Position numbers and translations under genes: made by a program. From Burkholderiales bacterium (lineage in GTDB: Bacteria > Pseudomonadota > Gammaproteobacteria > Burkholderiales > SG8-41), in NCBI GenBank assembly GCA_019744975.1, contig JAIETP010000006.1, forward strand, positions 81,563 through 145,562: a stretch of 64,000 nucleotides of DNA. The letters run 5' to 3'. A model generated the notes under the pieces. It was given only the letters and a program-made list of their open reading frames with translations. It searched no databases and was not told the origin of the DNA. This document shows, piece after piece, positions 1 through 8,211 of the stretch; position 1 is the stretch's first letter, and each line of letters opens with the position of its first letter.

Positions 1-1
1 A

Positions 2-1621
2 ACCGGACGTTATCGCTGGAAAACCGATCATTCGGATACGGAAGTCATTCTTCATGCCTTCGAAGAATGGGGCATCGACTGCCTGCAGCGCTTTCGCGGC
101 ATGTTTGCATTTGCGCTGTGGGATGGCGCGCGGCGCGAACTGTGGCTGGTGCGTGACCGCATCGGTGTCAAACCGCTGTATTACAGCATGCACCACGGGA
201 AAGTCAATTTCTCTTCTGAAATCAAAGGGTTACTGGAAGACCCCGGGCAGGAACGCGCCGTCTGTGAAGAAGCGCTTTTTCATTACCTGTCGTTTCTGAC
301 CACACCTTCGCCCCAGACCCTGTTCTCCGGCATCCGCAAACTGGCGGGTGGCACCTGGCTGCGTATCCGCGCCAATGGCGAGATGGAAGAACGCCGCTAC
401 TGGGATGCGCTGACCCACACCCGGCCGCTGGTCGGCGTCAGCGACGCGGAAATCGCCGAGCGCGTGCTTGCCGAACTGCGGGTGGCCGTCAGTCTGCGCA
501 AGGTCAGCGACGTGCCGGTGGGCGTATTCCTCTCCGGCGGCATCGACTCCAGCACCAACACGGCGCTGTTTTCGGAAGGCGAAGGCGGCCCCGTCAAAAC
601 ATTTTCCATCGGTTATCGCGGTCAGTATCAGAGCTACGAAAACGAACTGCACTACGCGCGCCAGATGGCCGCACAGGTCAGCGCCGAATATCACGAGACC
701 CTGCTTGATGTGGATGACCTGATCAATTTTTTGCCGGAGATGGTGCGCCTGCAGGACGAGCCGATAGCCGACCCGGTATGCGTGCCTGTGTACTATGTGT
801 CGAAACTGGCCCGTGACAATGGCGTGATTGTCTGTCAGGTCGGCGAAGGCGCGGATGAGCTGTTCTGGGGTTACCCGCAATGGAAAACGGCGTTGATGCT
901 GCAGAACCTGGACAAGCTGCCCGTACCGCGTTTTGTAAAACACATGGCGCTGGCCGGGCTGCGCGGACTCGGCCAAAAAGACAGCTTCCGTTATGAATGG
1001 CTGCGCCGCGGCGCCACCGGTACACCGATTTTCTGGGGCGGCGCTGAAGCCTTCACTGAAGCCCAGAAACAGCAGTTGATGTCGCCACGGCTGAAAAAAC
1101 AGTTTGCAGGTCGCACTTCCTGGGAGGCCGTGGCTCCCATCCGCAAGCGCTTCGAGGAAAACGCCTGGGAAGCTTCGCCGCTGAACTGGATGACCTACGT
1201 CGACCTCAACATGCGCCTGCCGGAGCTGCTGCTGATGCGCGTGGACAAAATGAGCATGGGTGTCGGCCTCGAAGCGCGCGTCCCCTTTCTCGACCACAAG
1301 TTCGTCGAGTTGGCGATGAGCATCCCGCAGGCTGCCAAGGTGCGCAATGGCACGCTCAAGCATATTCTGAAAACAGCCGTGCGCGGCCTGATTCCGGATG
1401 AATTGATCGACCGCAAAAAACAGGGCTTCGGGGTGCCGGTTTACGAGTGGTTCTTCGACAAGCTCGGGGCATACGCGCGCAAGGAACTCGATTTCTTTTG
1501 CAAGCACACTGATTACCTGGACAGGGAACAGGTGTTCCGCCTGCTCGACTCCGGCAACGGTCCGCAGGCCTGGTACCTGCTCAATCTCGCGCTGTGGTGG
1601 AAACAGCATGTTTACCGCTGA
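2..1621 (+). CDS. Asparagine synthase-like amidotransferase (5' end outside window)
   Basis: The open frame runs in from the left edge, so the N-terminal part, including the catalytic Cys of the glutaminase domain, is not visible. The remaining 539 residues start in the glutaminase domain (FRGMFAFALWD and DRIGVKPLYY are typical of asparagine synthase B) and continue into the synthetase domain, whose PP-loop SGGIDSS lies at visible residues 178-184, followed by EGADELFWGY and LEARVPFLDH. The family transfers glutamine-derived ammonia to an aspartate-like carboxylate. Members inside polysaccharide loci are thought to amidate uronic-acid sugars, which is my inference here. The 3' end overlaps the next gene by 14 bases, so the two are probably co-translated. 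Confidence 0.9.
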   Translation, partial: TGRYRWKTDHSDTEVILHAFEEWGIDCLQRFRGMFAFALWDGARRELWLVRDRIGVKPLYYSMHHGKVNFSSEIKGLLEDPGQERAVCEEALFHYLSFLTTPSPQTLFSGIRKLAGGTWLRIRANGEMEERRYWDALTHTRPLVGVSDAEIAERVLAELRVAVSLRKVSDVPVGVFLSGGIDSSTNTALFSEGEGGPVKTFSIGYRGQYQSYENELHYARQMAAQVSAEYHETLLDVDDLINFLPEMVRLQDEPIADPVCVPVYYVSKLARDNGVIVCQVGEGADELFWGYPQWKTALMLQNLDKLPVPRFVKHMALAGLRGLGQKDSFRYEWLRRGATGTPIFWGGAEAFTEAQKQQLMSPRLKKQFAGRTSWEAVAPIRKRFEENAWEASPLNWMTYVDLNMRLPELLLMRVDKMSMGVGLEARVPFLDHKFVELAMSIPQAAKVRNGTLKHILKTAVRGLIPDELIDRKKQGFGVPVYEWFFDKLGAYARKELDFFCKHTDYLDREQVFRLLDSGNGPQAWYLLNLALWWKQHVYR

Positions 1622-2435
1622 AGACACGTACGGTACGCGCAAACGCTTCGAGTTCTGCCGTGATCTCGTGCAGGAAACCCGCCCTGCGCTGGTGCTGGAT
1701 GTGGGCTGCGGCACCGGCACCCAGCTGACGCGCCCCCTTGCTGAAGCGTTCCCCGGCGTGCAGTTCATCGGCGTGGATCCTGACGAGGTCAGCATCCGCT
1801 ACGCGCAAAGCCTGCCGGCACTGCCCAATTTGCAATTCGGCGGAACGGCCTTGCTGGACCGCCATACCCGCGCCGATCTGGTGATCGCCTCGGAAGTGGT
1901 CGAACACGTGGAAAATCCGGATCAATTCCTCGCCGATCTTCGTCGCAGGCTGCCTGAAAACGGCAGGCTGGTGATCACGGTGCCCAATGGTTATGGCCCT
2001 TATGAAATGGTCGCTGCCATTGAATGCCTGCTGCGCATCCTGCGGATTTACTGGGTGATGCGAAAAATCAAGCGCCGGCTGATGCACCAGCCGGCGCCGG
2101 AGCGTGCAGTGATGCAGGATTCGCTGGCCATCAGCCCACACCTGAGTTTTTTTTCGACAAGCTGCCTGCTACGCCTGTTCAGCAAAACCGGGCTGCGGAT
2201 TGTCCGTTATCAACCACGGACTTTTCTGTGCGGGTTTGGTTTCGACAAACTGTTGCCGCGATTCGGGCTTTGTGACTGGAATGCTTCCGTTGCCGACCGC
2301 TTGCCTAATTGGTGCAACAGCGCATGGATGTTCGTGCTGTCCCCTGCCGAGGCCCTTCCCGGGAAACCTTTTGAGCGGGGTTTGCTGTCGCGGCTGCGCC
2401 GCCGGCTCAACGAAGCCTGCGCAAGACTGGCCTAG
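1608..2435 (+). CDS. Class I SAM-dependent methyltransferase
   Basis: The protein has 275 residues with a Rossmann-type SAM site: motif I LDVGCGTGT at residues 30-38, an acidic ribose-binding loop (GVDPDE), and ASEVVEHVENP, which is characteristic of sugar and ubiquinone-type class I methyltransferases. It is cytoplasmic. It starts inside the end of the asparagine-synthase gene and ends one base before the flippase start, so it belongs to the same operon. A role in methylating a nucleotide sugar or nascent glycan is inferred from context; the substrate cannot be read from the sequence. Confidence 0.85.
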   Translation: MFTAEDTYGTRKRFEFCRDLVQETRPALVLDVGCGTGTQLTRPLAEAFPGVQFIGVDPDEVSIRYAQSLPALPNLQFGGTALLDRHTRADLVIASEVVEHVENPDQFLADLRRRLPENGRLVITVPNGYGPYEMVAAIECLLRILRIYWVMRKIKRRLMHQPAPERAVMQDSLAISPHLSFFSTSCLLRLFSKTGLRIVRYQPRTFLCGFGFDKLLPRFGLCDWNASVADRLPNWCNSAWMFVLSPAEALPGKPFERGLLSRLRRRLNEACARLA

Positions 2436-2436
2436 G

Positions 2437-3678
2437 ATGTCGCTGCACCGTCCTGTCATTCTCGTTTTTTCGGCGGATCTGGCGTCAAAAATCCTGCTCG
2501 GCCTGACCTGGCTGTTGCTGATCCGTTACCTGCCGCCGGAGGAGTTCGCCCTGCTCACGCTGGCCACTTCCGTAGCCACGGTGGCAAGCCAGATGCTCGG
2601 TTCCAGCATTAACCGGATTTATATTCTGGACAGTAGCAGCACCAGCAACGGCGGCCCCGGTCCGCTGGTCCTGTTTCAGGCCGGGGCATTGCTCCTGCTG
2701 GGTATTGCAGGATTACCGTTCTCAGGAGCGCTGCCGGGTACGGCATACATGCTGACGGTGCTGCTGGCCCTAGGCATGCTGCTTTCCGATTTCGGCAAAA
2801 CCATGTACCAGAAACAGTTGAAGTTTTCGGCGTTCTCCTTCATTGAACTGGCGCGATCCGCTGTTGTTTCGGCGGCGCTTATCGTACTGCTCATGCAGTT
2901 TGGCGCCGGCATCCGCGCCTGGCAGGTCATTGCCGTACAAGCCGCCGCCCTGGGCATGTTGTCGCTGATCGTGATCAGCCGGCACCTTGATCTGCGGGAA
3001 ACGCTGGATCTGCGGCGCGGAATAGATCTTTTGCGGCCTGTTTTCGGCAACGGTCATGGTTACCTGTTCGCTTATTTTTTTGCGCTCGCTTTCTTTTCGC
3101 AGGTCGACATATTCCTGATCAAGGTGCTGTCTGACCAGGAGACGCTGGCCTCCTTCGGGTCCGCCGCTCGTTATTACCAATTGCTCTCGCTCGCACTGGG
3201 CGCCGTGCATGCGGTTTTTCTGCCGACGATGCAGCACCTTGCAACCCGGCAAGCCCTGGACGAATTTTTCGGCCGGCACTTCAGGATGCTGCTGGTGTTC
3301 GCGCCTGTCGTCGGCGTTTGCGCCCTGGCTGCCCCCTGGGTATTGCCATGGATTGATCTAGGACGTTATCCCGATGCCGTGCCGACGTTCCAGATTCTGT
3401 GCCTGTCAGTAATCATTTCCTTCGCCTTCAGTCCGCACGTCAACCTGGTCTTTACCCATCGGCGGTTCCGCTTCCTGCTGTTGCTGATTGTCGTGGCACT
3501 GGTGGTTAATATCGGACTGGGTTTGATGCTGATCCCGACTTACGGCGGACAGGGTGCCGCTGTGGCCACGCTGATTGCTTCGGCCTGTGTCACCGTACCG
3601 ATATACATCCTGTCCCGGCGGCTGCGCCAGCCCCCTGCCGGCATTGCTGACGTCGGAAGCAACGGCCACGGTCTGTGA
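2437..3678 (+). CDS. Oligosaccharide flippase (Wzx/MATE-like)
   Basis: The protein has 413 residues and about 12 hydrophobic segments in the spacing of the polysaccharide transporter (PST/MOP) family. RYLPPEEFALLTLA near the N terminus matches the usual short loop after the first membrane helix. The ATG at 2437, one base after the upstream stop, is chosen. An in-frame extension back to 2200 exists but would overlap the methyltransferase by about 235 bases and lacks homology-like features. Proteins of this kind move undecaprenyl-linked oligosaccharide across the inner membrane. A second flippase-like region occurs in the fusion protein at 8212-11883. Confidence 0.85.
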   Translation: MSLHRPVILVFSADLASKILLGLTWLLLIRYLPPEEFALLTLATSVATVASQMLGSSINRIYILDSSSTSNGGPGPLVLFQAGALLLLGIAGLPFSGALPGTAYMLTVLLALGMLLSDFGKTMYQKQLKFSAFSFIELARSAVVSAALIVLLMQFGAGIRAWQVIAVQAAALGMLSLIVISRHLDLRETLDLRRGIDLLRPVFGNGHGYLFAYFFALAFFSQVDIFLIKVLSDQETLASFGSAARYYQLLSLALGAVHAVFLPTMQHLATRQALDEFFGRHFRMLLVFAPVVGVCALAAPWVLPWIDLGRYPDAVPTFQILCLSVIISFAFSPHVNLVFTHRRFRFLLLLIVVALVVNIGLGLMLIPTYGGQGAAVATLIASACVTVPIYILSRRLRQPPAGIADVGSNGHGL

Positions 3679-3703
3679 CCGGCCGGGCAGTTAAAATAGG
3701 CGC

Positions 3704-4522
3704 ATGAAAGTATCCCGCAGCGAATTTTCCTCGGTTTATCAGGCCTGCGTACGCGAAATGGCCGAACGCATGCCTGTCGACTGGTCTGCACTGGCCAAGC
3801 ACAACGCGGGTTGGCGCAAGGCGCGATTTGACGCAGAAAGTTATCTCGTCACCTCGGAAATCCGCTACTGGCATGCGTTGCGCTTCATGATGTCCGAAGG
3901 GGTTCAGAGCGTGCTGGATGTCGGCGGATTCCTCGGGCCGTTTCCGCTGGCACTGAAACGCCTCGGATATGAAGTGGCCATTGCCGAGCGTTATGGTTAT
4001 TACGGCAACGCCATGGAGCGGATTGCGTCCCACCTCGATGTCAACGGGGTGCGTGTCATTGATGCTGATCTGACCGAGCCCTCGGGTTTGCCCGAAGACG
4101 TGAAGGGCCGCTTCGACGCCCTGACCTGTATGGCCGTAGCCGAACACCTTGCGCACTCGCCCAAGGCCTTGATGGATAACCTGCGTGACGGGCTGCGTCC
4201 GGGAGGATCGCTGGTATTTGAGGTCCCAAACGTGGCCTACTGGCCGAAGCGGTATGCCTTTTTCTTCCGCGGGGAAACGGTGCATTCGCCGATTGCCGAG
4301 GTTTATCACTCCGCAATCCCGTTTACCGGACATCATCGCGAATATACCTTGCAGGACGCCCGTTATGTGCTGACCGAAGCGGGATTTGAAATCGTCGAAG
4401 AACAGACCTTTAACTACACCATCGGCCCGGACCGCCCTTTTCAATTCCTGAAATACCTGCCCGCCTTCCTGTTCAGGGAATGGGCGGAAGTGATCATGCT
4501 GGGATGCCATAAGCCAACCTAG
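3704..4522 (+). CDS. SAM-dependent methyltransferase
   Basis: The protein has 272 residues with a SAM-binding motif I, VLDVGGFLGPF, at residues 70-80; GG-F replaces the usual GCGTG. CMAVAEHLAHSP and LRPGGSLVFEVPN follow, as in glycan-locus methyltransferases. The ATG at 3704 lies 25 bases after the flippase stop, and a TTAAAAT stretch just before it could be part of a promoter, but I see no convincing -35 box. The substrate is unknown; membership of the polysaccharide operon suggests a sugar residue. Confidence 0.8.
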   Translation: MKVSRSEFSSVYQACVREMAERMPVDWSALAKHNAGWRKARFDAESYLVTSEIRYWHALRFMMSEGVQSVLDVGGFLGPFPLALKRLGYEVAIAERYGYYGNAMERIASHLDVNGVRVIDADLTEPSGLPEDVKGRFDALTCMAVAEHLAHSPKALMDNLRDGLRPGGSLVFEVPNVAYWPKRYAFFFRGETVHSPIAEVYHSAIPFTGHHREYTLQDARYVLTEAGFEIVEEQTFNYTIGPDRPFQFLKYLPAFLFREWAEVIMLGCHKPT

Positions 4523-4542
4523 GGCGGGGTCTGTTTCCAGCC

Positions 4543-6786
4543 ATGCATGATTTCAAATCCAGATTGTTGCGTTATGCCGCCACACCACCGGGCACGCTCT
4601 GGCGCAAGGCGGTTCGCCGCATCAAATCTGCCTCCGCACAACGCGTGCACCGGGCTCGGGATCAATACTGCAGCAGTTATGCACCGGACACTGTCTCCGG
4701 CCAGCTGTTTTTGCATCTACAGACTTTTCCGTTGCAGGAAGCAGCGGCGCGCCCCGAAATCCTGCAGATGCTCACGGAGCATTATCTGGCCCATCGTTTT
4801 GACCTGCTCGGCTCAGGCTGGGTGCCCGTGTATCACGGCGCAGAATGCCGCGGGGTCGAAGAACACCGTTATGAGCCTGTTGCTCAGGCAGGCCTGCCGC
4901 TACCCGACCGGATCAATCCCGCCAATCGCCGGGAATCATCACGATTGCAGGGCCTGCTGGAGGGCGATTACCGGCCGATCGATTGGCAGCTTGACTTCAA
5001 AAGCGGGTTTCGCTGGCGTGAAGACTGCTGGTACAAAGACATTGCAATAAGTACCGGTTGTCCGGGAGCAGACATCAAAGTGCCTTGGGAACTGGCTCGC
5101 TGCCAGCATTTGCCGCAACTCGCACTCGCGTACGGGCTTGCCCGCGCCGGCACCCCGGGGTTTCGCGATGCGCTGGAATACCAGCGGGAATTCCGCAATC
5201 AGATCATCGACTTCATGGCTGGCAATCCGCCGCGCTTTGGCGTCAACTGGGCATGCCCCATGGATATCGGCATCCGGATTGCCAACTGGCTGATGGCTTA
5301 CGATCTGTTTGTCGCTGCCGGCGCAGAATTTGACAATGCCTTTGTCGCAGCACTGAGCCGCAGCGTCCATGAACATGGCTTGCACATCGCGGGAAATCTG
5401 GAATGGAACGAGGCTTTCCGCAGCAATCATTATCTGGCTGATCTGGCCGGCCTGCTTTTCGCCGGCGCCTATCTGCCCAGCGGTACTACAAGCGACGACT
5501 GGATCCGCACAGCAGCCGTTGAATTGCTGATCGAGATTCCCGCACAGTTCAACGGGGACGGCTCCAATTTCGAGGCCTCGACCTGTTATCACCGCCTCTC
5601 TGCGGAAATGGCCGTATATTCGGTGGCACTGCTGTCATCCATACTGCGCCGGCGACTGCCGCTGCCCTGGCAGGTATCTGCAACGCGGCCAGGCGGAGTT
5701 CCGACACATTGGGAAGATGATGGGCAGATCTTTTCCCGCGCCCTGACCGGCATTCTGGAGCGGGCTGCGGAGTTCAGCATGCATGCAACTAAAGAAGACG
5801 GTTGCGTTGTCCAGATCGGGGACAATGACAGTGGCCGTTTTTTCAAGTTGCAGCCTGCCGGCGCAGTCATGACGGTCGAACAGGCCCGCCGGCAGCAGGA
5901 AAACCTGTCCGGTTATGCAGTTTTGCGGGATAACGAGGATTATTGGCTGGAAGACAGCCTTGACCATCGGCATCTCGCCGGTGCAATCGGTGCTTTGTTC
6001 GCGCGTCAGGATTTGTCTGATTTCGCCGGCCCGTTCGGACTGGACGCGGCCGTGATTCGCATACTGGCCGGAAACCGCCGGTTTCAGGGGTACCGGGATG
6101 ACTCTCAGCCGATGAAAGCATCGACGGTAAGGAAGGGAGCCGACCATGAGTTCGTTGCAGTCGAAACCCGGCTGCAGGCGCTACCCAGTACTGGCCGGCA
6201 AAGTTACCGGTTTCCGCTGCCGTCAGCCGTCAGCCGGGATGCAATTGAAAACTTTGGCTATCCTGATTTCGGCCTGTTTATTTTCAAGGCCAACGGCTTT
6301 TACCTCGCTATTCGTTGCGGCCCCCAGGGGCAGGCCGGAAACGGCGGACACGACCACCACGATCAGCTCTCGGTGGAGCTGGTCATCAGCGGGCATGCCC
6401 ATGCCCTGGATCCCGGCACGTATCTCTACACAGCGCTGCCGGAGCGTCGCAATGAGTATCGAGCCGCTGCTGCGCACTTTTCGCCGCGGATTGCAGGCAT
6501 GGAACCCGGCAGTCTTGCCCAGTTGTTTTCACTCCCGGACCTTGCGCGCGCCGAGTGCCTGTATTTCGGCCGAATGGGCTTTATTGGGCGGCACCATGGC
6601 TACGGAACTCCGGTCTATCGCGTCATTGCATTCGCAGACCATCATGTCGAGATCCGCGATTATGCAGAGGGCAGAACACTCGAAGCCTGCTCCTTTGCCG
6701 ATGCGGGCACGAACCGCAGCCACCATCAAGGTACGCCGTTTTCCGCGGGTTACGGCATGCGCTCACGCTCTACGGTGGGCAATTAA
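4543..6786 (+). CDS. Heparinase II/III family protein
   Basis: The protein has 747 residues. The middle part carries the alpha/alpha-toroid signature FNGDGSNFEASTCYHR (about residues 335-350). The C-terminal beta domain carries GGHDHHDQLSVEL (about 602-614) and DPGTYLYTALPERRNEYR, the hallmark of the Hepar_II_III domain, which holds catalytic His residues in characterised polysaccharide lyases. Such proteins occur in many capsule and exopolysaccharide loci, where they may trim or release polymer. No N-terminal signal peptide is obvious (MHDFKSRLLRYAAT), so its compartment is unclear. It ends 1 base before the next gene. Confidence 0.85.
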   Translation: MHDFKSRLLRYAATPPGTLWRKAVRRIKSASAQRVHRARDQYCSSYAPDTVSGQLFLHLQTFPLQEAAARPEILQMLTEHYLAHRFDLLGSGWVPVYHGAECRGVEEHRYEPVAQAGLPLPDRINPANRRESSRLQGLLEGDYRPIDWQLDFKSGFRWREDCWYKDIAISTGCPGADIKVPWELARCQHLPQLALAYGLARAGTPGFRDALEYQREFRNQIIDFMAGNPPRFGVNWACPMDIGIRIANWLMAYDLFVAAGAEFDNAFVAALSRSVHEHGLHIAGNLEWNEAFRSNHYLADLAGLLFAGAYLPSGTTSDDWIRTAAVELLIEIPAQFNGDGSNFEASTCYHRLSAEMAVYSVALLSSILRRRLPLPWQVSATRPGGVPTHWEDDGQIFSRALTGILERAAEFSMHATKEDGCVVQIGDNDSGRFFKLQPAGAVMTVEQARRQQENLSGYAVLRDNEDYWLEDSLDHRHLAGAIGALFARQDLSDFAGPFGLDAAVIRILAGNRRFQGYRDDSQPMKASTVRKGADHEFVAVETRLQALPSTGRQSYRFPLPSAVSRDAIENFGYPDFGLFIFKANGFYLAIRCGPQGQAGNGGHDHHDQLSVELVISGHAHALDPGTYLYTALPERRNEYRAAAAHFSPRIAGMEPGSLAQLFSLPDLARAECLYFGRMGFIGRHHGYGTPVYRVIAFADHHVEIRDYAEGRTLEACSFADAGTNRSHHQGTPFSAGYGMRSRSTVGN

Positions 6787-6787
6787 G

Positions 6788-8128
6788 ATGCGACTGCTGA
6801 TTCTCAGTTTCTCATATGCCCCACGCGCCAATCCCCGGGCAACGCGCTGGACCACTCTGGCCGAGGAGTTCGCCCGCTCAGGTCACTCGGTACTGGTCAT
6901 CACTTCATGGCAACAAGGCTTGCCGGAGCAGGAAACCGTCAACGGTGTGCAGATTTATCGCGTCGGCATGCAATTTCTGGAGCACCTGCGGCGGAAGATC
7001 TCGGCTAACCAGCCTAAGGGCACGGACAAGGCAGTCGCCGGTTCCACGGGCCCGGCTGAGGCAACTGCGCAGGCCGGCATATTCTTGCGCCTGCTGAAAA
7101 TGCTGAATCAGGGCCTATGGCGCAAGCTCTGGTGGCCGGACAGTACCTGTATATGGTTGCGGCCGGCGCTCAATACTGCACGCCGGCTTTTGGCGGAGCA
7201 GCCTGCGGATGTCATCATTTCGGTATCTCCGACATTTTCAGCAGTGGTTGCAGGCCATCTTCTCGCCCACAATAGACAACGCTGCCGGCGCTGGATCATC
7301 GATCTCGGCGACCCATTCAGTTTCATGGAGCAGGCCGCTCCAAATAACATCTGGCTTTACGGCGGACTCAATCGCTGGTTCGAAAAACGCGCATTTCTCC
7401 GCGCGGACGGAATTTCAGTGACGACTGCCGGCACACGGGAAATGTATGCCCGGCTGTATCCGGAATGCGCCGGAAAAATCACGGTGATCCCGCCGCTGCT
7501 GTCGCCATCGCCCGAACCAATGGCCTCCGGCCCTTTTTTCCCGAATCCTGCCGCCACACGACTCGTTTTCATCGGCACCCTTTACCGCCATCTGCGGCGG
7601 CCCGATTATTTGCTGCAGCTGTTTTCCGCCATGCTGCAAGCCCGGCCTGAATTCAACGCTGAACTGCATTTGATCGGGGATACACATGAATGCCGGGAGA
7701 GCCTTGCCTCTTACCAGCAACGCCTCGGAACCAGACTGGTCATACATGGCCCGGTCGACCGGAGCATGGCCGCGCAGGCCATGACGGAAGCCGACATCCT
7801 GGTCAATCTCGGCAATGAAACCGCATATCAGTTGCCGAGCAAACTTGTCGAATATGCGGCCACAGGCAAGCGGATTGTGAATATTTCCAGCCTTGCTTCA
7901 GACAGTTCAACCGATTTTCTTAAAAGTTACCCCGTTGCGCTGTGCCTTCAGGATCAGGGCGCTGTACCATCGGCTGGGCAAATCATGGAGTTTTCCAGAT
8001 TTTGCGGGGATCGGACTCACCGCGAAATCGATGCATCCGCAATCGAGAATTTTTTGCGCCCGTTCAGCTTGCGGGTTGTGGCCGGACGCTACGGCAGTTT
8101 GTTTGGATTCCCATTGCCGCGCCCATAA
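6788..8128 (+). CDS. Glycosyltransferase family 4
   Basis: The protein has 446 residues and begins MRLLILSFSYAPRANPRATR, the beta-strand and loop typical of the acceptor-side domain of GT-B enzymes. The donor-side half includes VFIGTLYRHLRRPDYLL and EYAATGKRIVNIS (about residue 355). The ATG at 6788 directly follows the heparinase stop; a longer in-frame extension upstream lies antiparallel in content to the heparinase gene and is not credible. It is a cytoplasmic or membrane-associated enzyme adding one sugar to the repeat unit. The donor sugar is not predictable. Confidence 0.85.
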   Translation: MRLLILSFSYAPRANPRATRWTTLAEEFARSGHSVLVITSWQQGLPEQETVNGVQIYRVGMQFLEHLRRKISANQPKGTDKAVAGSTGPAEATAQAGIFLRLLKMLNQGLWRKLWWPDSTCIWLRPALNTARRLLAEQPADVIISVSPTFSAVVAGHLLAHNRQRCRRWIIDLGDPFSFMEQAAPNNIWLYGGLNRWFEKRAFLRADGISVTTAGTREMYARLYPECAGKITVIPPLLSPSPEPMASGPFFPNPAATRLVFIGTLYRHLRRPDYLLQLFSAMLQARPEFNAELHLIGDTHECRESLASYQQRLGTRLVIHGPVDRSMAAQAMTEADILVNLGNETAYQLPSKLVEYAATGKRIVNISSLASDSSTDFLKSYPVALCLQDQGAVPSAGQIMEFSRFCGDRTHREIDASAIENFLRPFSLRVVAGRYGSLFGFPLPRP

Positions 8129-8211
8129 GGTCGCGACGGAATCCTGTTCTTAAAACATGAATTTAATACCAGACCGGTTTTTTGCCGCCGCATGCGACAT
8201 CGCCTGAAATA

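Noticed and set aside
230..1795. Long antisense frame of 521 codons
   Set aside because: It lies opposite the asparagine-synthase-like gene, has no family motifs, and reflects high GC codon bias on the other strand.
2200..2436. Longer flippase start
   Set aside because: It would overlap the methyltransferase by about 235 bases, with no signal of coding in that frame.
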